NCBI GenBank assembly: GCA_964632995.1
Contig: CAZWDL010000047.1
Coordinates: 1-48,261, forward strand
Source: CAZWDL01 sp964632995
GTDB taxonomy: Bacteria > Bacteroidota > Bacteroidia > Chitinophagales > Saprospiraceae
Length of the DNA stretch: 48,261 nucleotides
Direction: 5' to 3'
Each line of letters begins with the position of its first letter. Positions within the stretch are counted from its first letter, which is position 1. A program made the translations under genes and the position numbers. The notes under the pieces are model-generated. The model saw nothing but the letters and a program-made list of their open reading frames with translations. It ran no database searches and was not told the DNA's origin. This document shows positions 40,797 to 48,170 of this stretch, one piece after another.

Positions 40797-42455
40797 ATGG
40801 TAATGCGAAACACCGGATTATTTACAGCATTGTTGCTCTTTTGTCTGGGACAGGCGGCTCACAGCCAATCTGTGCTGGATCAGCCCGTCACTCTGGAGTA
40901 CGCAGGTGAGCAACTGGAGTTGGTGCTGAAAGATATGACCACTGCTTACGGCATCCGCTTTGCCTACAGTAACGAATATGTCCCTGCCGATCGCTTTGTC
41001 GATGTGCATCTGATCAGGGTGCCGCTGCGACAGGCTTTGGATACGCTGTTTTTCAACACAGCCATCGTCTACAAAAGTGTAGGCAGCACCGTCATTCTCA
41101 AGGAGAACAAAGAAAAAGCAAGAGAACTGGAATTGCTCACCTCCGTGACGCCGGTACAGCCGGTGCCGCTGCAGGATGAGCGAATGGCCCGGGAACGCCT
41201 GCGGCTATCTACCCGGCTGCCTGACCTTGGAACGAGAGATTACGAGCAATTACCCGGTGGGGATCGCTTCCAGGAATTCGACCTGGAAAAGTACCTGATT
41301 GCCATGCTCGTAGCGGAGGAAGCTGCCCCTGCTGTTGAAATACCGGACGATCACGAGCTGATGCAGGTGAGTATCCTGCCCTTTTTGGGCACCAATGCCC
41401 ATCGTAGTCACGAGGTGACCAACAACTTTTCGCTCAACGTCTTCTGGGGCGCCAACGGCGGTGTCGACGGCGTGGAGATAGGTGGCCTGGTCAACAGCAT
41501 TACCAAGGATGTGAAGGGTGTTCAGATCGCCGGCTTCGGCAATGCCGTGGGCGGTGGGATGACCGGCACACAGGTCGGGGGGGGCTTTAACACTAACCGC
41601 GGCTTTACCCAGGGCGTGCAGGTGGCGGGGCTGTTTAATTCCACCCGCTATACCGATGCCGTTCAGATCGCCGGATTGTTTAACCTTGCTGCGCAGGACG
41701 CCGCGGGCGCTCAGGTAGCCGGGCTGTTCAACAGCGGCGCCGGCAAGGCAGGCGTACAGGTGGCGGCCCTTTTTAACAGCAGCGGCGATACGACCCGCAC
41801 GCAGATATCGACCCTGTTCAACGCCGCGGGCCACTTGCACGGCAGCCAAATCAGCCTGCTCAATATGGCCCGGCATGTGGAGGGCTTCCAACTGGGACTG
41901 ATCAACGTCGCCGATACCATCAGCGGTTTTTCATTGGGCCTGCTCAATTTCGTCAAGCGTGGCTACAACCGCTTCGAACTGAGCGGAAGCGAGATCCTGC
42001 ACGCTAATGCAGCTTTTAAGTTCGGAACAAAGGGCTTGTACAGCATCCTGCACGCCGGCTCGCGATGGGATAAACGTCAACAGACCCTGGGAGAACAATC
42101 CCAATCCGGCGTATTTATGAGCTGGGGGCTGGGTTACGGTATAGGGACGGTTGCAACATTCAGCGAACGTAGCCACCTGAACATCGAAGCGGTAGCCATC
42201 CATGTCAACGAGATGGAAAAATGGACCCGGAAATTGAATCTGCTGACCCAGCTGCGACTGACGATCGACCGCCGCCTGGGTAAACGAACCAGCTTCTTTG
42301 CCGGCCCGGTGGGTAATCTGATGGTTTCCAGGCTGCAGGACCCCGAAACCGGGAACACCGGTTCCTCGATCGCCCCCTACGCCTTCTACGATGAAACGAG
42401 AGGGACGACGAACGTGAAAATGTGGGTGGGATTCCAAAGTGGGTTCCGCTTCTGA
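40797..42455 (+). CDS. STN-domain protein fused to LA_2272-like surface repeat solenoid
   Basis: A 552-residue protein. Signal peptide 1-24 ('GLFTALLLFCLGQAAHSQS'). Residues 26-104 form an STN domain ('VTLEYAGEQLELVLKDMTTAYG', 'FRFAYSNEYVP'-type core, 'LRQALDTLFFNTAIVYKSVGSTVILKE'). After a linker of about 100 residues, residues 224-385 hold eleven repeats of about 15-16 residues with the core V-Q-V/I-A-G-L-F-N (for example VEIGGLVN, VQIAGFGN, VQVAGLFN, VQIAGLFN, AQVAGLFN). The last 150 residues look like a short barrel or beta domain ('GLYSILHAGSRWDKR'). STN domains normally sit on TonB-dependent transducers, but no TonB plug or SusC barrel follows. It starts 12 bp after fecR and is surely in the same operon. 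Confidence 0.88.
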   Translation: MVMRNTGLFTALLLFCLGQAAHSQSVLDQPVTLEYAGEQLELVLKDMTTAYGIRFAYSNEYVPADRFVDVHLIRVPLRQALDTLFFNTAIVYKSVGSTVILKENKEKARELELLTSVTPVQPVPLQDERMARERLRLSTRLPDLGTRDYEQLPGGDRFQEFDLEKYLIAMLVAEEAAPAVEIPDDHELMQVSILPFLGTNAHRSHEVTNNFSLNVFWGANGGVDGVEIGGLVNSITKDVKGVQIAGFGNAVGGGMTGTQVGGGFNTNRGFTQGVQVAGLFNSTRYTDAVQIAGLFNLAAQDAAGAQVAGLFNSGAGKAGVQVAALFNSSGDTTRTQISTLFNAAGHLHGSQISLLNMARHVEGFQLGLINVADTISGFSLGLLNFVKRGYNRFELSGSEILHANAAFKFGTKGLYSILHAGSRWDKRQQTLGEQSQSGVFMSWGLGYGIGTVATFSERSHLNIEAVAIHVNEMEKWTRKLNLLTQLRLTIDRRLGKRTSFFAGPVGNLMVSRLQDPETGNTGSSIAPYAFYDETRGTTNVKMWVGFQSGFRF

Positions 42456-42749
42456 AATACGGATGCCATGTAATCATGAAATAACATTCCGTTTCCAATA
42501 TGTTTTTTGACCTGAATAAGCCATGATCCTGATGCTGTGAACCGGCTTCAGCGCCGGAACGCTATGCCGTAGTGGTTATTGATAACCACGTACGGCCCGA
42601 GAGAACTATACCCTGAAATCGTGAACTATTTCCAACTTCCGGGGTGGGTGTGCTATGCCCTTTGGCAAAAAATCTGATAAACAGGAAACACAGAAAACAT
42701 GACGCCATGGAACATGAAACAACATTCGAAAATCTAAAACTTCATTTAC
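42456..42749. other. Intergenic gap with strong hairpin and imperfect direct repeat
   Basis: A GCCGTA-GTGGTTAT-TG-ATAACCAC-g-TACGGC hairpin lies at 42566-42596 (14-bp stem with one bulge). CCGGCttcaGCGCCGG sits at 42542-42557. A GCCATG..AACATTC segment of about 25 bases is repeated imperfectly at 42465-42489 and 42704-42727. No gene is visible. The hairpin has no T-tract. Confidence 0.5.
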
Positions 42750-43340
42750 ATGAAACGGTTGACATTGTTCTTTTCCGCATTATTCCTTCTGACACAACTC
42801 AGCGCCCAACACGAGTCGATCTTCGGGCGGGCTCGCGTAGTGGGTGCCTTCGGTGCACCGCTCATGGAAGTAGGCCTCAATAACGATCTCAGCACCTCTG
42901 TCGGCGGCGGCTTCGGTCTGGTGATCAACAGCGTCTTCCTGGGCGCCTACGGCATGGGCAGTCTCAACTTCGAACAACTCATCGAAACCGGCGACGTCGA
43001 GCAGCTCGATATGGGGCACGGGGGGCTCTGGGTTGGCTTTACGATAAGCCCGCACAGCGTGTTGCACCTCTACGGCAGCGGTCGCATCGGCTGGGGCGCG
43101 GTCAATGTAAGCCTGCGTGATCACACCCTGCACTACGACGACCTCGACAAGATCTTCGTCGCCACTCCCGAAATCGGGCTCGAGATGAATATCACCCGCT
43201 GGATGCGCGTGGTGGGCAGCATCGGCTACCGCTACGTGGAAGGCGTCAGCGAAAATCGCGGCTACAGTAACGAAGATTTCCGCGGCGCCGTCGTCGGCCT
43301 AGGGTTGCGACTGGGCTGGTTTGGGAATCGGAGGTACTAG
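42750..43340 (+). CDS. Putative outer membrane beta-barrel protein
   Basis: A 196-residue protein with a signal peptide ('LTLFFSALFLLTQLSAQ') and repeated alternating hydrophobic strands ending near 'FRGAVVGLGLRLGWF', followed by a short 'GNRRY' tail. The pattern ('SVGGGFGLVINSVFLGAYGMG', 'GGLWVGFTISPHSVLHLYG', 'RWMRVVGSIGYRYVEG') is typical of small 8-strand barrels. The exact family is not recognised. It lies 294 bp after the STN-repeat gene, in the same direction, and would be part of the same surface locus. Confidence 0.75.
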   Translation: MKRLTLFFSALFLLTQLSAQHESIFGRARVVGAFGAPLMEVGLNNDLSTSVGGGFGLVINSVFLGAYGMGSLNFEQLIETGDVEQLDMGHGGLWVGFTISPHSVLHLYGSGRIGWGAVNVSLRDHTLHYDDLDKIFVATPEIGLEMNITRWMRVVGSIGYRYVEGVSENRGYSNEDFRGAVVGLGLRLGWFGNRRY

Positions 43341-43681
43341 TGCCCGGCGCACTAGAATCCGCTATTCGCTGCTCATCGGACGAATCGCGGCGGCCAGCCT
43401 GGCTGGCCGCCGATTGCTCCCCGGAAGTCCTTCGGGGTAAAAAGCGGCAGGCGGCCAAGTGCTCGATTCAATCCGTCGACTTTTATCTACTGCAGTTGAG
43501 CAACACGTCGGCCAGCCGCGAAAGGTTGACAGCGAGTAGCATAGCCTTACTCAAATCCGGCAGAGGCTGGAAATAGCTGCGGGTTGCTCAAAAGCACTTC
43601 ATTTTTCATTAAAAATAACGCAATTAACGATTCCGGCAGGACGCGTAGCAGCCGGATTCGACAACAAAAAATCACTCAACC
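43341..43681. other. Intergenic gap with a 12-bp perfect palindrome and inverted repeats
   Basis: CGGCGGCCAGCC-t-GGCTGGCCGCCG (43388-43412) is a perfect palindrome of 12-bp arms around one base. TTGAGCAAC (43496-43504) and GTTGCTCAA (43583-43591) are inverted. A CCCCG/CGGGG stem lies close by. A 78-codon frame across this region starts GTG, has no recognisable content and is rejected. The arrangement looks like a REP or remnant of a mobile element. Confidence 0.5.
43388..43412. repeat. 12-bp perfect palindrome
   Basis: The arms CGGCGGCCAGCC (43388-43399) and GGCTGGCCGCCG (43401-43412) match exactly around a single T. It is among the longest perfect palindromes seen in the window. It lies 48 bp after the barrel gene stop and 270 bp before the DUF2807 lipoprotein. 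Confidence 0.85.
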
Positions 43682-44419
43682 ATGAAACAAGTAAAATGGA
43701 TCTTTCTTTCCCTTATCACGGCGCTCTCTGTCAGCAGCTGTTTTATCGACATCGATGACGAGCCCGGCGATTCGGGCTGCCTGCGCGGCCAGGGCGCCAT
43801 CATTACGGAGGAACTGCAACTGAACCGCATCGACGCCATCGACCTGAAACTGCCCGCTACGGTATACCTGCGCCAAGGCGACGAGCAGCGTGTGATAGTG
43901 GAGGGCCAGCCCAACATTATCGACTACCTGGAGCGCACCGTCAAGGGTGGCCTGTGGGAATTGGAGACTGATCGCTGTATCAGCGAAATGGAAGACCTGC
44001 GCATTTTCATTACCGTGCCTGAAGTCACCGCCGTCTCCATCTCCGGCAGCGGTCAGATCGTCGGCGAATCGATGCTGACGGTTGATGATCTCGATATCGG
44101 CATCAGCGGCAGCGGCGATATCAGCCTGCAGTTTATGGCCGACGATGTACACACTTCCATCTCCGGCTCCGGCAACCTCCGCCTCGACGGTGAGGCCGAC
44201 GAGATCGTCTTCCAGCTCTCCGGCTCGGGCGACCTGCAGGCCTTCGGGCTGAAAGCACGAAAAGGCAAGGTCAATATCTCCGGCTCCGGCGATGCGGAGG
44301 TGCACATCACCGAGGAGCTCAGCATCGTCATTAGCGGCAGCGGCGATGTGCTGTACCACGGCAGCCCCTCGCTCAACGTTTCTATCTCGGGCTCCGGCGA
44401 GGTGGTCGATGCGAATTGA
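43682..44419 (+). CDS. DUF2807 (head GIN domain) lipoprotein
   Basis: A 245-residue protein with a lipoprotein signal ('FLSLITALSVSSC', Cys20). The mature protein is DUF2807: an N-terminal 'IDAIDLKLPATVYLRQGDEQRVIVEGQPNIIDYL' stretch is followed by seven 'ISGSG' turns (such as SISGSGQ, GISGSGD, SISGSGN, QLSGSGD, NISGSGD, VISGSGD, SISGSGE), spaced about 20 residues apart to build a right-handed beta-solenoid. Members are thought to be surface adhesin-like heads; function is not established. It is the last gene of the 39103-44419 locus, followed by a clear terminator, and is expected at the outer membrane. Confidence 0.9.
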   Translation: MKQVKWIFLSLITALSVSSCFIDIDDEPGDSGCLRGQGAIITEELQLNRIDAIDLKLPATVYLRQGDEQRVIVEGQPNIIDYLERTVKGGLWELETDRCISEMEDLRIFITVPEVTAVSISGSGQIVGESMLTVDDLDIGISGSGDISLQFMADDVHTSISGSGNLRLDGEADEIVFQLSGSGDLQAFGLKARKGKVNISGSGDAEVHITEELSIVISGSGDVLYHGSPSLNVSISGSGEVVDAN

Positions 44420-44510
44420 AATTGCGTAAGGCTGCTTTTCATTTAAATTTTTCAGCATCCATCGCCTTTGGCGGCTCATCCCGACAGTATTCTTTTGAAA
44501 GTGCGTTCTC

Positions 44511-44542
44511 GGAAGGCCCCGCTCCGGCGGGACCTTCCTTTT
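44511..44542 (+). terminator. Rho-independent-type terminator after DUF2807 gene
   Basis: GGAAGG (44511-44516) and CCCGC (44518-44522) pair with GCGGG (44527-44531) and CCTTCC (44533-44538), and TTTT (44539-44542) follows. It ends the 39103-44419 locus. Confidence 0.8.
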
Positions 44543-44620
44543 GCGCTGTTCGCCATTCCCAGGCTAGCCCGGGATAAGCTGCCAACAGCCAACCACCGGG
44601 AACAGTACCGAACTTCCGTT

Positions 44621-45106
44621 CTACACCAACACCTTCCCCTCTATCTCCTCCACCATCCGCAACAGCTCCATGTTCTTGTTGTAAATGGCATTGAGGGCAA
44701 AGGGCTGGTTCCGCATGAGGTACTGGTAGACCTGCCAGTCAGTCGGGGGGGTAGGAACATCGGGTACCCGGTTGAAGGGAATCCATTCCAGCATGCCCTC
44801 GTCACAGTAGGGCGGCGGCATGTGCGGGATATCGGCGATGTAAATATTTACCTGCCAGTTATAAGGGGTGGGGGAGGTCTCGATGAGCACGCCGCCGTAG
44901 TGTAGTTCGTCGAGCTGCAGGCCTGTCTCTTCCTGGGTCTCGCGGCGGGCGGCGCTGTAGGGGTCCTCGAAAGGCTCCAGCTTGCCGCCCACGGGTACGT
45001 AGCGGCCCGCATTGGGCTCCTTGTTGCGCTTCAATAGTAAAAAATTTTCCTCGTGCCGCAGAACGACCATGGCGGCGCTGCGCTTTAATCCGGTGGGAAA
45101 GGACAT
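44621..45106 (-). CDS. Nudix hydrolase
   Basis: A 161-residue protein with a full Nudix box: 'GGKLEPFEDPYSAARRETQEETGL' gives G-x5-E-x7-R-E-x2-E-E-x-G-U with Gly41, Glu47, Arg55, Glu56, Glu59, Glu60 and Gly62. The start 'KRSAAMVVLRHEENFLLLKRN' and the closing 'PPTDWQVYQYLMRNQPFAL' suggest a small Nudix domain with a helical end. It cleaves nucleoside diphosphate-linked substrates with Mg2+; which one is not clear. Convergent with the preceding locus. Confidence 0.9.
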   Translation of the reverse strand: MSFPTGLKRSAAMVVLRHEENFLLLKRNKEPNAGRYVPVGGKLEPFEDPYSAARRETQEETGLQLDELHYGGVLIETSPTPYNWQVNIYIADIPHMPPPYCDEGMLEWIPFNRVPDVPTPPTDWQVYQYLMRNQPFALNAIYNKNMELLRMVEEIEGKVLV

Positions 45107-45185
45107 AGTGTTTGTTGGTTGTTGTTTTTTGTGAAAACGCGGGGAGAGGGAGATGGTTGTGTATCCCTAAATCCTTTCTTTTACG

Positions 45186-45225
45186 AAACAGGCCGGTACG
45201 TGTCAAAACACGTACCGGCCTGTTT
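45186..45225 (-). terminator. Perfect 18-bp hairpin, probable terminator
   Basis: AAACAGGCCGGTACGTGT (45186-45203) and its exact complement (45208-45225) flank a CAAA loop. It lies just after the stop of the small membrane protein (minus strand). The stem itself supplies the T-run AAACA/TGTTT. Confidence 0.65.
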
Positions 45226-45265
45226 GTCATTGGTGAATTGGTGTTCTACAGAGGGTATCAGGCAA

Positions 45266-45436
45266 TTACCGCTTTACCTCGCGATAGACGATGGCGCCCA
45301 GAAAGGTGAGCGGGAAACCGGCGATCAGGCCGGCGGTGAAGTGATCCATCAGAAATCCGAGCAGCAAACCGATGACCAGACCGATGATGATCAAAAAAGG
45401 AAGCTTAGCGGATCGGGAAGCAACAGAGGTTTTCAT
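45266..45436 (-). CDS. 56-residue two-TM membrane protein
   Basis: The ATG at 45436 gives MKTSVASRSAKLPFLIII, then GLVIGLLLGFLMDHF, TAGLIAGFPLTFLGAIVY and the end REVKR. Two hydrophobic segments (residues 12-30 and 35-51) are joined by a short loop. The N-terminus is basic and the C-terminus carries Arg/Lys, so both ends are probably cytoplasmic. It is below the length most ORF surveys keep. The perfect 18-bp hairpin downstream supports a real transcript. Family and function are unknown; similar short proteins are often linked to membrane stress or assembly. Confidence 0.65.
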   Translation of the reverse strand: MKTSVASRSAKLPFLIIIGLVIGLLLGFLMDHFTAGLIAGFPLTFLGAIVYREVKR

Positions 45437-45746
45437 CAATTTTGGTGTTTTAGGTGAATTGGCTGAATGAATTGAATTTAAGTTGCAGGGATGCAGTGTA
45501 ATTCGGAAGATAGTTCGGTGAAAAAAGCAAAAATATCGACGAACTGACTTTTGTTTTGAATTTTGAGTTGTTTCTGCCTTTTTGTTTTATCGTAAAGCGT
45601 GGTGCGCTAATGTCTCGCTTTATGATATGACATCTGTCAGGGCCCGTTGTTTTGGATTTTGGCGCCAGCCAAAATTCAAAAGGACACATATTTGTCCACA
45701 TTCTGAAAAAGTTGTATCTTTGCGTCCTAATTGAAAAAAGAGGATC
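45437..45746. other. Divergent gap with hairpin and dyad upstream of rpmE2
   Basis: TTTTGGATTTTGGC (45650-45663) pairs with GCCAAAATTCAAAA (45668-45681) with one mismatch around a GCCA loop. A GGACA-CATATT-TGTCC dyad (45682-45697) overlaps the -33 of the rpmE2 promoter. No additional ORF is supported. Confidence 0.5.
45682..45722 (+). promoter_or_regulatory. rpmE2 promoter with overlapping operator-like dyad
   Basis: TTG at 45692-45694 and TATCTTTG at 45715-45722 are separated by 20 bp, a near-ideal Bacteroidota promoter. GGACA (45682-45686) and TGTCC (45693-45697) form a dyad over the -33 element, a position for a repressor. Type B L31 is under Zur control in several bacteria; use of Zur here is inference. 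Confidence 0.65.
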
Positions 45747-46046
45747 ATGAAAAAAGATATTCATCCGGACAATTATCGTACGGTGGTATTTAAGGACTTC
45801 TCCAGCGGGGATGCCTGGCTGTCGCGCTCCTGTGCGCCCAGCAAGGAAACCATTGAGTGGGAAGACGGCAACGAGTACCCGCTTGTTAAACTGGAAATTT
45901 CCAGCTATTCGCATCCCTTCTTTACAGGGAAGATGAAATTCGTAGACACCGCCGGCCGTATCGACAAGTTCAATAAGAAATTTGCCAAGTCGCGCTTTGC
46001 TAAAAAGGAAGAGGAAGAATCCGAATCCGAAGAATCCGAGTCCTGA
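45747..46046 (+). CDS. rpmE2: Type B 50S ribosomal protein L31
   Basis: A 99-residue protein beginning MKKDIHPDNYRTVVFKDFSSG, with 'ETIEWEDGNEYPLVKLEISSYSHPFFTGK' and 'FVDTAGRIDKFNKKFA', all canonical L31 type B motifs. The zinc-ribbon cysteines of type A are absent (one unpaired Cys only). The C-terminal acidic stretch (EEEESESEESES) extends a little past the ordinary end. It is a component of the large subunit. It has its own promoter with an overlapping dyad and a terminator. Confidence 0.97.
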   Translation: MKKDIHPDNYRTVVFKDFSSGDAWLSRSCAPSKETIEWEDGNEYPLVKLEISSYSHPFFTGKMKFVDTAGRIDKFNKKFAKSRFAKKEEEESESEESES

Positions 46047-46073
46047 AGTCAAAGCCACGAAGAGCAAGAACCC

Positions 46074-46108
46074 AAAAGTCCCTTTCATCACTGATCGGGG
46101 CTTTTTTT
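46074..46108 (+). terminator. Rho-independent-type terminator of rpmE2
   Basis: AAAAG-t-CCC (46074-46082) pairs with GGG-g-CTTTT (46097-46105), and the T-run continues to 46108. It lies 28 bp after the rpmE2 stop. Confidence 0.7.
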
Positions 46109-46168
46109 ACGTGAGTAAAACCTTGAAGGTTTCCTAAATATAACCCATCAAAAGACCGACCAAGACCT

Positions 46169-47374
46169 ATGGCCCATATTATGCTTTTCGACGATCAGAT
46201 TCGGGATCATCTTCTGCCGTTCACCTTCACCCGGCCCGTTGGTGAACTGCGTATCGGCGCCCTGACGATACGGGAAAAGTGGGAGCGCTGGATGGATATG
46301 CCCGTCTGTTTTATCACCCAGGACTATCTGGCCAGGAAGTATCCTATCGATGAGGCCGAGGAAAGCTTCATTATCAACGGTTCTGTGCTGCCCTCACCGC
46401 AACTGTGTGCGCTGCTGCGTCAAATGGAGTTCGGAGAGGCCTTTCTGGACGGCGATCAGCTGATCGCCGTCAAGCTCAGCGCAAAGCAGCTCGATCAACT
46501 GGTGGAAGAGGAATACTTTGAGGAACTACATGGCTTCGACCTGGAAAATACGGAGTATGTACAGATCAAACACCTCTGGGACCTTTATGGTAAAAACGGC
46601 TACGCCATCGAGCAGGATTTCGAGCTGTTGACCCGGGGGCGTAAATCGGAAGAACTGCCCCCGAGCAACCAGCTGATCGGCGATCCCGCTCGCCTTTTCA
46701 TCGAAGCCGGCGCCCGCGTGGAAGGTTCGCTGATCAATGTGAAGCACGGACCGGTATACCTCGGCCGCGAGGCGGAGGTGATGGAGGGCTGCCTGCTTCG
46801 CGGTGGGCTGTGCATCGGAGCAAGGGCCACCCTGAAGATGGGAACGAAGATTTACGGCCCTACGACTATCGGACCGCACTGCCGGATAGGAGGGGAAGTG
46901 AAAAATTCGGTGTTCTACGGCAATTCCAATAAATCGCACGACGGCTATCTTGGGAATTCCGTTATCGGCGAATGGTGCAACCTGGGGGCGGATACCAATG
47001 CCTCCAACCTGAAAAACACTCTTTCCGAAGTCAAATTGTGGAATTATCAAACGGAGTATTTCAAGCCCACCGGCGAGCAATTCTGCGGATTGTTTATGGG
47101 CGACCACAGCAAGTGCGGCATCAATTCGATGTTTAACACCGGAACGGTAGTCGGGCTGTGCGCTAATATTTTTGGTGGTGGATTTCCGCCGCGTTTTATC
47201 CCTTCCTTCACCTGGGGCGGCGCCGGCGGGCTGCAGTCCTACGAAGTGGATAAGGCTTTTGAATCCATGGAGCGAATGATGGCCCTGCGCAACCTCGAGC
47301 TCGGCTTGGAGGACCGCCTCATCCTGCTTCGGATTTTTGAGGATACGGCCCGGTACCGGGGGGAGGAGGTGTAG
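46169..47374 (+). CDS. GlmU-like sugar nucleotidyltransferase/acyltransferase family protein
   Basis: A 401-residue protein with the Bacteroidota GlmU-like layout: an N-terminal half ('IMLFDDQIRDHLLPFTFTRPVGELRIGALTIREKWERW') not like classical nucleotidyltransferases, and a C-terminal left-handed beta-helix with hexapeptides ('VYLGREAEVMEGCLLRGGLCIG', 'ATLKMGTKIYGPTTIGPHCRIGGEV', 'NSVIGEWCNLGADTNASNLKNTL'). The motif LGADTNASNLKN is typical of sugar acyltransferase modules that finish UDP-GlcNAc synthesis. Because the N-terminal G-x-G signature is absent, its exact reaction is uncertain. A seven-base tandem array starts immediately at its stop. Confidence 0.85.
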   Translation: MAHIMLFDDQIRDHLLPFTFTRPVGELRIGALTIREKWERWMDMPVCFITQDYLARKYPIDEAEESFIINGSVLPSPQLCALLRQMEFGEAFLDGDQLIAVKLSAKQLDQLVEEEYFEELHGFDLENTEYVQIKHLWDLYGKNGYAIEQDFELLTRGRKSEELPPSNQLIGDPARLFIEAGARVEGSLINVKHGPVYLGREAEVMEGCLLRGGLCIGARATLKMGTKIYGPTTIGPHCRIGGEVKNSVFYGNSNKSHDGYLGNSVIGEWCNLGADTNASNLKNTLSEVKLWNYQTEYFKPTGEQFCGLFMGDHSKCGINSMFNTGTVVGLCANIFGGGFPPRFIPSFTWGGAGGLQSYEVDKAFESMERMMALRNLELGLEDRLILLRIFEDTARYRGEEV

Positions 47375-47409
47375 GAAATAGGAAATAAGAAATAAGAAGT
47401 CTGAAATAT
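47375..47409. repeat. Seven-base tandem array directly after a stop codon
   Basis: Units GAAATAG (47375-47381), GAAATAA (47382-47388), GAAATAA (47389-47395), GAAGTCT (47396-47402) and GAAATAT (47403-47409) are in register and begin at the first base after the TAG stop. Confidence 0.9.
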
Positions 47410-47475
47410 TATCCGACCCGTTCCACTTGAAAAGCGGGATGGGTGAGCGGAAATCCGATAGTCAATCGCTTTTTT

Positions 47476-48153
47476 ATGCAGCAATCCTGGTGGAAAGTCT
47501 GGCTTAGTTACCTGATGGAGTTGCACGTTGAAAGCGCTGCCAGCTCGTATAATCCTCATTTGTACGTCAGTCTCAAAAATGGCCGTTATCAACTCAGCAC
47601 CGCTCATGCTGTTTATTCCTACGAAGACCTGTATTCCAATTTTCGTCGCGCCTTTAAGGCTACTGATCTCGATAAGCTGCCCGGCGGGGAAGTACTGGTG
47701 TTGGGACTCGGATTGGGTAGTATCCCGCTAATGTTGGAAAAGACCTTTCACAAAGACTACCGTTACACCGCTGTAGAAGTCGACGAAGCCGTCCTTCACC
47801 TGGCTCAAAAGTACGTACTCGATGATTTGGAGTCCAGCCTCGAAGTAATACAGGCCGACGCTTATGTCTTCGTCGAACAATGCTCTACGACCTTTGATCT
47901 TATCTGTATGGATATTTTCCTCGACGATACGGTGCCTACCAAATTCGAGGAACCTGCTTTCCTTGAAAACCTGCGCGACCTGCTCAACCCCGACGGACTT
48001 CTTCTCTACAATCGCCTGGCCGCGAGTAAAAAGGATAAGCGCCGCAGCCGCCTGTTTTATGAGCGGCAATTCCTCCCCGTTTTTCCCGAGGCGACTTTTC
48101 TGGATGTGGTAGGCAACTACATTTTCTTCAGCCGGAAAACGATGCTGGAGTAA
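47476..48153 (+). CDS. Class I SAM-dependent methyltransferase / spermidine synthase-like
   Basis: The ATG at 47476 gives 225 residues; an upstream GTG at 47443 adds an unlikely end. The Rossmann motif I is 'EVLVLGLGLGSIPLML', followed by 'YTAVEVDEAVLHLAQKYVLDD' (acidic end of strand 2) and 'FDLICMDIFLDDTVP'. The order resembles the spermidine synthase-like superfamily, where VEVDxxV is typical; the true substrate is unknown. The N-terminal region ('WWKVWLSYLMELHVESAASSYNP') is a small beta domain. It follows the GlmU-like gene, with the seven-base array between. Confidence 0.88.
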   Translation: MQQSWWKVWLSYLMELHVESAASSYNPHLYVSLKNGRYQLSTAHAVYSYEDLYSNFRRAFKATDLDKLPGGEVLVLGLGLGSIPLMLEKTFHKDYRYTAVEVDEAVLHLAQKYVLDDLESSLEVIQADAYVFVEQCSTTFDLICMDIFLDDTVPTKFEEPAFLENLRDLLNPDGLLLYNRLAASKKDKRRSRLFYERQFLPVFPEATFLDVVGNYIFFSRKTMLE

Positions 48154-48170
48154 ACAACCTCAAACCAACC

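Noticed and set aside
43340..43576. 78-codon plus-strand frame after the barrel gene
   Set aside because: GTG start, runs through a 12-bp palindrome and shows no recognisable sequence.
45450..46091. 213-codon minus-strand frame
   Set aside because: Antisense to rpmE2; its hydrophobic look comes from the complement of the acidic C-terminus.
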